From Prionace glauca (Eukaryota > Chordata > Chondrichthyes > Carcharhiniformes > Carcharhinidae): a stretch of DNA of 64,000 nucleotides. The notes beneath the pieces were generated by a model, which was not told the DNA's origin, did no database searches, and worked only from the letters and a program-made list of their open reading frames with translations. A program made the position numbers and the translations under genes. Below, in pieces: positions 56,331 through 64,000 of this stretch. The DNA lies in NCBI GenBank assembly GCA_037974335.1, contig CM075724.1, forward strand, positions 63,142,470 to 63,206,469, in the 5' to 3' direction. Numbering within the stretch: the stretch's first letter is position 1; every line of letters starts with the position of its first letter.

Positions 56331-58080
56331 ATGGGCGGGCATCCACCCTCACGGATGCTACCCACCCTCACAAGCCAAAATCATCATTAATATTAGTAAT
56401 TAAGTAAAGAACAGACTTGCATATGGGTAGGATCTATATTTTATTTTCACGTATTTCATCTTGCACGCAATATTTTTGAAATTAGACCAAAATAATAAAC
56501 CAAAGATTCCAGCAATTTATATACATTTTCGTACAGAAGTGTAATGAGCAACTGATGAGGAGTGAACTTCCGTTGTGGATTTTGCGTATCAACTGGACAT
56601 CCCCGACACATTAAAGTGAGTCGCCTGCGACGCAGAACATCTGGAACAATTACACTAATATTTTATACATGGAACAAAACTTTTGTAATCTTGCACATCC
56701 CAAACAGGTGCCGGAATCTGGCGATCAGGGAATGTTCACTATAACTTAATTGCCGTATTAATGTAAGACTATCTGTGACACTAAGAAATAAACTATGAAG
56801 TTTCTTAATATATAAGAGCCACTTAATTTAAATGGAGTTTGATCCCTTCAGGGAAACTTCACAATTTCTCATGTTTGTTATATACTGCTCTGCTTTAATT
56901 GGTAAATGATTCATTATTGTTTAAAATTGAATGGATTGGCACACGGAAATAATTAAGAATGGTATAGTTGATCCTTGCTATGCCTTTCTCAACTCTATTC
57001 CACGATTGAGCATCTAAATTAAAATCCTGCCCACTTCGGAACAGCTCATGTCCCATTTGTGTCAACCACAATATCATACCTCAGTGGAAAGCCCCAGTTT
57101 GAACAACCTGATGCCAATCTTATTGCGATCCTAAGGTTGACTGACTGTTGAAAAATAAAGCAAGTGTTTCAGTATTTGGTGCAAGCTGTGTTTTGTAAAA
57201 ATACTGGCACACTCAACTGATCAGATAGGGCATGTGCCACTTAAACGTTGAAAGTGGTAAATTCGAGGGTGAGGACCGTTTCAGGACTTGACGTTATGTT
57301 ACGTGCTCTGAATGAATGTTCTACAGTTATCCAATTTGCGAATATATCTGCAAACTGAACAAAAAGAAAGCAGAAGTTAGCGATTAACCGCTATCAAAAT
57401 GACATGTTACAAAATAATTCAGTGGTATAAATGAATATGTAAAGATATAGATGGGCGGTCTAGAAATGTATTACTCAAAGCCATCTAGCGTAATGTTCTA
57501 CTGCTTTTATTGGACCGATGTTTCTGATATTTTGATTTGAATATTGCAAAACCAAGAAGAGAGTTTGCGCAGTAAGATGTTGCATTTATCCCATTCACCC
57601 TATTGTGGTTAGACGGCAACGTTTCATAATTTGATTAAATCGGTTGCGCCGCGGAGATATATGTGTTTACAGTCCTTTCGCCCTGGAGTTTCGGTCCCGG
57701 AAGCCTCGGTTCTCTTCGTGCCACTGTTAGTATTAAGACTTCCATTCAAACTCGCTGCCAAAGAGCCGTGTACCATAAACCGTGTACTGGTTATGAAGAA
57801 ATACGCCTTAAATCCAGTGATATCAGTTACAAAAAAACAATAAGTCAATTGGCAATTTTCTGCCCTGGTGCGAGAATTGACTGTCGCAAGAGAAGCGTAC
57901 TCGCGGTCTTCCCATTGAAGTTGTGCCACTAACAGACCACTAACTTGTTGCTTCCTGAACGAAGAATTGCAAAAACTGTGGTTGTGTAATGTTTGTGCGA
58001 CCAGCCGTAATCTAACGAATTTTGCTGGAAATCTGAGGTGGAGAATTTGAAATCAGATTTTAAAATACAACTAGCAATAT
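56331..58080. other. Unclassified sequence
   Basis: No gene recognised. A frame at 57631-57843 after a TTTACAG shows no Ig or other domain, and I do not call it an exon. Confidence 0.35.
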
Positions 58081-59090
58081 AACATAAGAACATAAGAAAT
58101 AGGAGCAGGAGTAGGCCATCCAGCCCTTCGAGCCTGCCCCGCCATTCAATAAGATCATGGATGATCTGTCGTGGCTCAGTTCCACATTCCCGCCCTCTCC
58201 CCATAACCCTTAATCCCCTCGCTTATCTAAAACCCATCAACCCGCGTCTTAAAAATATTTAGCGAGGCAGCCTCCACCACATCAACGGGCAGAGAATTCC
58301 AGAGATTCACCACCCTTTGAGTGAAGAAGTTCCTCCTCAACTCCGTTCTAAACCGCCCCCTCCCCTTCATCTTGAGGCTGTGCCCCCGAGTCCTACTGTC
58401 CTTTCTGAGCGGAAAGAGCCTCTCCACCTCTATCCTATCCATCCAATTCATCATCCAATACGTCTCAATGAGGTCTCCCCTCATTCTTCTGAACTCTAAC
58501 GAGTACAAGCCTAGTTCATTCAGCCTCTCCTCATAGCTCAACCCCCTCAACTCCGATATCAGCCTAGTAAACCTTCTTTGCACTCCCTCCACGGCCAAAA
58601 TATCTTTGCGCAGGTGCGGCGCCCAAAACTGCACACAGTACTCTAGCTGCGGCCTCACCAATGCCCTATACAGCTGCAGCAAGACCTCCCTACTTTTATA
58701 TTCAATCCCCCTCGCTATGAAGGCCAGCATCCCATTAGCATTCCTGACCACGTGCTGCACCTGCAGGCTGGGTTTTTGCGACTCATGCACAAGGACCCCG
58801 AGGTCCCTCTGCACCGTCGCCTGCTACAGTTTTTCGCCACGTAAGTAATAGTCCTTCCTACCATTATTCCTACCAAAGTGGACCACCTCGCACTTGCCAA
58901 TATTAAATTCCATTTGCCATTTCCTGGCCCATTCGCCCAGCCGATCTAGATCCTTCTGCAGACTCTCCACACCCTCCGCGCAATTTGCCGTTCCCCCAAT
59001 CTTGGTGTCATCAGCAAATTTCGACACCATACATTCGGTTCCCTCCTCCAGATCATCTATACAAATGGAAAAGTTTGTTTCAGGCAAACT
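58081..59090 (-). mobile_element. CR1-clade LINE, 5'-truncated (minus orientation)
   Basis: The 3' end ATAAGAACATAAGAAATAGG is at 58084. Frames 58814-58227 and 59087-58824 encode EGTECMVSKFADDTKIGGTA, KWQMEFNIGKCEVVHFGRNN, RPQLEYCVQFWAPHLRKDIL and the C-terminus to about 58227. One small frame change separates them. Very similar to the copy in gene A intron 2 (29.4 kb). Confidence 0.92.
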
Positions 59091-59164
59091 GTTGGTTTTT
59101 TTAATGTTTGGATGCGGGTGTCGCCTTTGCTAATTAATCTTGAACTGGGTGGCATGCCAGCTCG

Positions 59165-59470
59165 TTTCTGAGGGCCGTTTGGAGTCATCCATATTGTTGT
59201 AGACCTCAGATCACATTTACGCAAAACCGGGTAAAGGCGGCAGATTTACTTCTCGAAATGCCATGAGAGAACCAGAAGAGTTTTACAACAACCAACAGTG
59301 AATGGTTCATAGCTGACGCTCCAACTTTAAATCCAGGTTTTCTTTCATCACTTAATTCAAATTGACTTCATCGGCTGTGCTCCAATTCGAACCCTAGTCC
59401 TCGGCACATTATCCTTGGTGCCTGGAATACCAATGGCAATACCACAGCCCCAGTGTGCTATCCCTACCTC
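59165..59470 (-). mobile_element. tRNA-derived shark SINE (second family), minus orientation
   Basis: TTTGGAGTCATCCATATTGT, AAAGGCGGCAGATTTACTTC, then ACTTAATTCAAATTGACTTC and a head CCAATTCGAACCCTAGTCC with AATACCACAG. Diverged but complete in order. Confidence 0.65.
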
Positions 59471-60161
59471 CCCTATAGTCGAAGCGTTTTGCTAATCATC
59501 TTTCCGTTAGAGAAACATACATAGCCTCTGGACTTTAGGTGACCCCAGTCCTAAACTATTATGGTGGACTCTAATCTGTCCTCTGAAAAGGGGAAGTAAC
59601 GCAGTGAGATGTAACGAAACTTCAAGGAGAACAGAACGTACCTAGACAAAGCAATGAGCCCAAAGCACTAGCAAAACGAAGATGGATACATACTCACTAA
59701 ATGCCAGTAAACCTCCTGTTTCAAAAATGAAGCAGTTTCATTTTAAACAAATTTGCACACTTTATTCGCTTACTTACACTGCCTGTCCTCTTGCACGAAG
59801 ACAAACACTTAGATGAGATGCTGCAGAATTGTTCACTCCTGCGGTCTCAATCGACATTTGGAGAAATGGGAAAATGATCAATGGTAGGTGTTGACGAAGA
59901 AGATTATTAAAATATAGTGATACAGGAGCAGGTAAAAAAGCATTGCTTTTCGCACGGAAACTTCGAACGCTTAGCAGGAGACCTCCAACTTCCCGGACTC
60001 CCACCATTACAGACCACAATACACAACTTTAGCCACGTGATATCTCGTGTCATGGTCACACATTCCGTTTCTTTTTCCGGAAATCGATTTCTTTGCCAAA
60101 TCATTCAAGGCACGGTTGCTACTTGCTGCGATTGGCAAACTTTTATTCTTCAATTTACAGC
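59471..60161. other. Upstream region of gene B, otherwise unclassified
   Basis: It must contain the gene B promoter if the gene is transcribed. Two short ETS-like or half-palindromic TTCCGG motifs lie near 60065-60085. I see no clear TATA box. Confidence 0.3.
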
Positions 60162-60216
60162 ATGTCGCTGAGAACTGCAGTTCAGTGTATTGTTCTTCTG
60201 TGGATGGTCTGGACAG
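60162..60216 (+). CDS. Gene B exon 1: signal peptide
   Basis: MSLRTAVQCIVLLWMVWT, ending in phase 1 at a GTACTG donor. Hydrophobic leader of the same length as in gene A. The ATG at 60162 follows a TTTACAGC, so an upstream non-coding exon ending near there cannot be excluded. Confidence 0.8.
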
Positions 60217-63158
60217 GTACTGTTGCGTGTTATATGTTGCCATTCAGAATACCTTAATTTCTATTTTAGAATATTCGCAAAGATTCGACGTGACAAATTA
60301 GATGCGTTACAACTCCAATTCGATCGTTGGTGCTTCGTAATTGTTCTTGTACTTTACTTATCTTAGTTTTTGTTTTCTTTGGCGCACACAGTTTATCGCC
60401 TTTTCTTATATATAGGTGCGAAAATAACATGGAGCAAAGTGGATCAGTTCCCTAAACATTTGACGGTTGCCAGGGGTGACAATGTTTCCATGTTCTGCAC
60501 ATTTCCCATGCTTGAAAGTGATCCTGAAGTTTCTTGGTGGAAACGGGGCGAGGAATCTGTTCTGGAACCAGACAACAGAAAGAAAATTTATCTAAGGAAA
60601 GGCAGTAGTTCATTTGAAGTTCTGAATGCGAGTGTTGCAGACTCTGGAATGTACCACTGCTCAGTAAAACATCAACATAATAAGATTGGGGATGGAAGTG
60701 GCTCCCAACTCACCGTGTGTGGTAAGTATCATTGTGCCGGGAAAAAGTTCGCTTTTCAACTGCGTGTGTGATTTATGAAAGTTGAATTTCCATCATTGGA
60801 TGAAAATCTGGATGCCTTGTTTGCTTCTGGAATTTCTTTTCTATTGACCTCCAGGTTCAACGGCCGTCGATTGCCTGTCTCCTGATTCGTACCATTGCCC
60901 AAGATCAATTTTATCCAGTCCCTGACTATCCTCGTGACATTCCAAAGTGTTTTTCATCCAACCAGTGCTGTTGGTTCAGTTGTAATTGCTACTGAACATG
61001 ATACTGACATAAAAAGATCGCATCAACTCTGAGATTGAGATTAATCAATTGGATGAGTTGCTCGATTTTCTTGTCATCGAAACATCAGTACCTAAGTGCA
61101 AAAATGGAACAATTTTAACAAGGCCCGTATCAAATCTTTTGTAAACTATTAATTCATGTCAGAGGTCCACAATTCACCTTTGTTAAAAACTCAACAATTT
61201 TAATCCCTTCTCATTGCTTTCAAAATTTCACGCACCAGCTAACTTCTGAACTCACTGCTTTATATTGCCAACTATTACCTTTTTAACTGAATTGTCCAGA
61301 TTTCGATTTGAGGAAGATTCTTATACATGTGTATGAAGAGGATGGTGTTAAGTCAGACACATCGAGTTGAGGTCTATGCACCAAAATGTAACTGAATATC
61401 AAATTAACCTAGAGAGATGGAAAGACCTACTCCTGTTCCTATCTTGGCACACAACGCTGCACGTTTGTGTCAGTTGATAACCATGTTTGAGATGCCAAAC
61501 CTTCACTGAACATTCCTGCAGTGAATACCAAAGGGCACGCAGTGATCTTAACGTCAATGTTGCTTTTCAATCAAAGTCCTGGGATATACAGGACAGTGAA
61601 TATATCATTTGGCTGTTTTGAGACCCTTTGGCGTCAGACAGTTGGATTTCTCAACACCAATCATTCCAGACAGGCTATCACCGAACGTTCCTGTGCTTTC
61701 CTAGTGTTCAATACGTTTAAATCAGGATTTCTATTTAAATTCCTCAAACCTGACACGGAAGTTACAACAAGACAGCAGAGAACAATATCTTCATTCGTTT
61801 GCATAGATAATCCATAACATTGCCTATTACAGCTCAAAAAGAATTTATGGTTTTAAAAGATGCAGGCACTCTGAATCACTTGCAGTAAAGGTTAACATTG
61901 TCTTGAAGTTAAAAATTCCCAGTTTAATATTAGGGTAAATAACGAAAAATTTTCGTAATAAAGCCAGATAAGTTGTGACAGTCGATGTGGCTGACGCAAT
62001 TAATATGAACTTTATATTCATTTGCGGGTTTTATTCAATTACTAGCTGCACCAGCATTTACTGCCCATCCCGACTCCAGAGGAAATTTGAGATCAATCAT
62101 AGGCCAGGCAAGAATGGTAGATTTCCTGAAAACATGAAGCCAGATGGGTCGTTACGCCAATCGACATTGATTTCATGGTATTTCCAGATATTTATTGAAT
62201 TCAAATTTCACCATCGAACTGTGGGCTTTGAAACCAGGTCCGCAGATCTGGCTCTGGGTCTCTCCAGTGACAACAGCACTACGCCACTGCCGTTCTGTAA
62301 ACAACTGTTTGCAGATTTTAATCGATACATTTATAATCAACATTTGTAAGGCCTTATTGACATTAGAGATATTTCGGCGATTCACGGTCTTCATAGTCAT
62401 AGGATAATATGCATGGGAAAAAATGAAATATTCGAACATCAACTAATATTGAAGTAGGCACGCAAAACAATATACGGCAAGTAGATTGTGCCAAAGAAAG
62501 AGGACTTCACTGCTCCGTTCTGACTGCGTGCCACAGTCATTTGCATACATATAGAGACGAATTGCACTCGGGCCATCTCTGCTAACCCCAATACTTTGCC
62601 AGGACCTGATGTTTTCTTTCAATGTCGCGTACCTCCATGTATGTCAACAATACTGGGAAATTCAGCCCAACTGTTTACGATACATCCGCATACTTTGCAG
62701 TGCGCCGCTAAATTATTTCTAAAATGAATACAAACACGATGTTTAAGAAATCACAGAGCGAATAACTATTTCCACTGTAAGAGTGTAACGTTATTGATGC
62801 GGCATACAAACGCCAATGTGTTCCTTTTCACTAAAAATTACCTTTCATTTCCCTGTTAAAGTTCCCCCAACCCCCCTGAAACTCGTTCAGGTTGAAGCGA
62901 TTTCAGCGAGTTCTCTGAGGCTCGAGTGTAAAACGGCTGCCTTTTACCCGAAGGATTTAAAAATCTTTTGGCTCCAAGATGGTGTGGAAATTCTGGCCGG
63001 AATAGAAACTGTGAGAAACAAGACAGTGGATGGCCTTTTTGAGATCACCAGTTCTTTGGAAGAAGCACAACCTGCCCCAAGCCGAATAGTTTATACATGC
63101 TTGGCATCTCATATCTCCCTTAAGGTGTCCACCAGTGTCAGCTATATCGCCATACAAG
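60162..63158 (+). CDS. Gene B: Ig V-C1 receptor, 5' part (leader, V, C1; truncated by window end)
   Basis: Exons 60162-60216, 60416-60721 and 62862-63158 encode 219 residues, all joined in phase 1. Domains: signal peptide (1-18), V (19-120) and C1 (121-219). In V and C1 blocks and in exon plan it is clearly a paralog of gene A: the leader exon is the same length (55 nt), there is a short first intron, and a SINE-bearing intron separates V and C1. The transmembrane and tail exons should lie to the right. In gene A the C1-to-TM gap is 1.75 kb, so here it would fall outside the window. Whether B is inhibitory, activating or secreted cannot be told. An extra cysteine at the V-domain end (residue 120) sets it apart. 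Gene B and gene A are transcribed away from each other. Confidence 0.85.
60416..60721 (+). CDS. Gene B exon 2: V-type Ig domain with J-like end
   Basis: 306 nt, phase 1-1, acceptor CTTATATATAG, donor GTAAGT. C46 (NVSMFC), WW near residues 59-60 (EVSWWKRG) and C100 (DSGMYHC). The G strand reads GDGSGSQLTVCG, a J-like G.GS.LTV, with an added cysteine just after it (residue 120). Potential N-glycosylation sites: NVS and NAS. Confidence 0.92.
60722..62861 (+). other. Gene B intron 2
   Basis: 2.1 kb, mostly unclassified. It holds a minus-oriented SINE at 62045-62300. No extra Ig exon is seen. Confidence 0.5.
62045..62300 (-). mobile_element. tRNA-derived shark SINE (second family), minus orientation, gene B intron 2
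   Basis: ATTTACTGCCCATCCCGACT, TTTATTGAATTCAAATTTCA, GTGGGCTTTGAAACCAGGTC (B box) and GACAACAGCACTACGCCACT (A box, reverse complement). The head end is well conserved. Confidence 0.8.
62862..63158 (+). CDS. Gene B exon 3: C1-type Ig domain
   Basis: 297 nt, phase 1-1, acceptor TTTCCCTGTTAAAG (a non-CAG AAG acceptor), donor GTAAGA. C143 (LRLECKTAAFYP), W157 (KIFWLQDG) and C200 (VYTCLASH). One N-glycosylation site, NKT. Starts VPPTPLKL, matching APTPLNL in gene A. Confidence 0.92.
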
Positions 63159-64000
63159 GTAAGATTGGGCACATTGCAGCAGCGAGCGAGGCGTCCGAAC
63201 TATAGTTATTTATTCATTCAGCAGGGCAGCTGTTCAAATACGAAGTTGCGGGGTGTGTATGGACATTCTTTAATCTCAATGTCACATCAATGGAAATAAA
63301 TTGAAATATCTAAGATGGTTTGTAACTGCAGGAGAGGGAATATTTCCCTGAAAAGATCTGAAACGGGAGGGCGATGTGGGAGCTGCTCAAAACTGAAAGT
63401 TTATTTGTTATCAAATTCTTGCCAAATGAAATGAACCTACACATGCAATGGATCAGTTTTAGCAGTATCACTTTAATTGGACAATTCCTGTGTGGAACTT
63501 TAGCCAACGATATCGTTCAAGGTTATTTCCTCCATGATCCAGATCCTTTTGACCATTATGAAACTATTTCTCTTTGATCCAAACACTTAACTTCGGGGGA
63601 AAAATGTTCCGCCTTGATTTACATCATTGTTTGAATTCCTCCTTTCCTTATTTTTTCCCTCAAAATGCGAAGGCATTAAAAGTGCTTCCAAAACTACTCT
63701 GGTTGCAATTCTGGTTGTGCACCCTTTACTCCAATAAACAAGACTCTATTACAGTTATTAGCACTGTGGGTGTAAACTTTAAAAATGAGGAAACTACAGT
63801 GCAAGTACAGAGCATTTGGCGCTTGATCCGTGTTCTGGTGAGAGCGCATCTGCCATGAGGGAAACGAGCCAAGCTACCAAACTGACTACCAGAATTCGAA
63901 AGTATAGCTTTCGTCCTGATGAAGTTAGCCGTGCGGGAAGATCATCAGCGTGTTAAATTTTGATCGCTGAGGGCAGTGTTGTGTGATCGAGTTGTACTGA
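63159..64000 (+). other. Gene B intron 3 (start), no further exon seen
   Basis: I looked for a transmembrane exon like that of gene A and found none with splice borders. A mildly hydrophobic frame at 63374-63577 lacks both an acceptor and a stop-transfer. The next exon probably lies beyond 64000. Confidence 0.45.

Noticed and set aside
57631-57932. Possible exon after TTTACAG
   Set aside because: No Ig, TM or other motif, no good donor in frame. The opposite strand is equally open.
63374-63577. Candidate TM exon of gene B
   Set aside because: Only weakly hydrophobic, without acceptor, donor or stop-transfer. The gene A spacing predicts the TM exon beyond the window.

Overview
This is vertebrate nuclear DNA, most likely from a cartilaginous fish (shark). 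The basis is its repeat content: HER/HE1-type tRNA-derived SINEs, a second tRNA-derived SINE family typical of sharks, many CR1-clade LINEs, L2-like LINEs and Penelope-like elements carrying a GIY-YIG endonuclease. The coding part consists of spliced immunoglobulin-superfamily exons. There is no prokaryotic gene, CRISPR array or rRNA, and the only tRNA-like sequences lie inside SINEs.

Two paralogous host receptor genes are visible. Gene A (minus strand, leader at 32006, stop at 24975) can be followed through seven exons with consistent splice phases. It encodes a 359-residue type I membrane protein: signal peptide, V-type Ig domain with a germline J-like end, C1-type Ig domain, an uncharged transmembrane segment, and a cytoplasmic tail over three exons with tyrosine motifs VHYATL, LIYSHV, TEYAQL and TDYTEA. 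This is the layout of an ITIM-type inhibitory receptor. Gene B (plus strand, leader at 60162) has the same leader-V-C1 plan with matching phases. It runs off the right edge before its transmembrane exon, so its signalling type is unknown. The two genes are divergent, with leaders about 28 kb apart, and probably belong to a paired-receptor-like family (SIRP, NKp30 and XMIV are comparison points). I assign no gene symbol.

Layout: 1-12.6 kb is mostly unclassified sequence with a CA microsatellite, two SINEs, two CR1 pieces, GC-rich unclassified repeats and a weak local duplication (1.2 kb against 8.2 kb). 12.6-23 kb is repeat-dense: CR1 copies, a long minus-strand CR1 with ORF1 and ORF2, a Penelope piece, and an L2-like LINE split by a foldback element. 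25-32 kb is gene A, whose introns hold CR1, SINE and Penelope-terminal pieces. 34-35.5 kb is a large head-to-head Penelope inverted repeat with target-site duplications. 37.6 kb is a 73-bp minisatellite. 41-56 kb is nested LINEs, including a plus-strand CR1 whose ORF2 is open for 880 codons. 56-60 kb is mostly unclassified. 60-64 kb is the start of gene B.

Exon boundaries were placed by hand from splice motifs, phase and domain content. They have not been tested against transcripts. Repeat family names rest on recognised sequence patterns, not on a database search.
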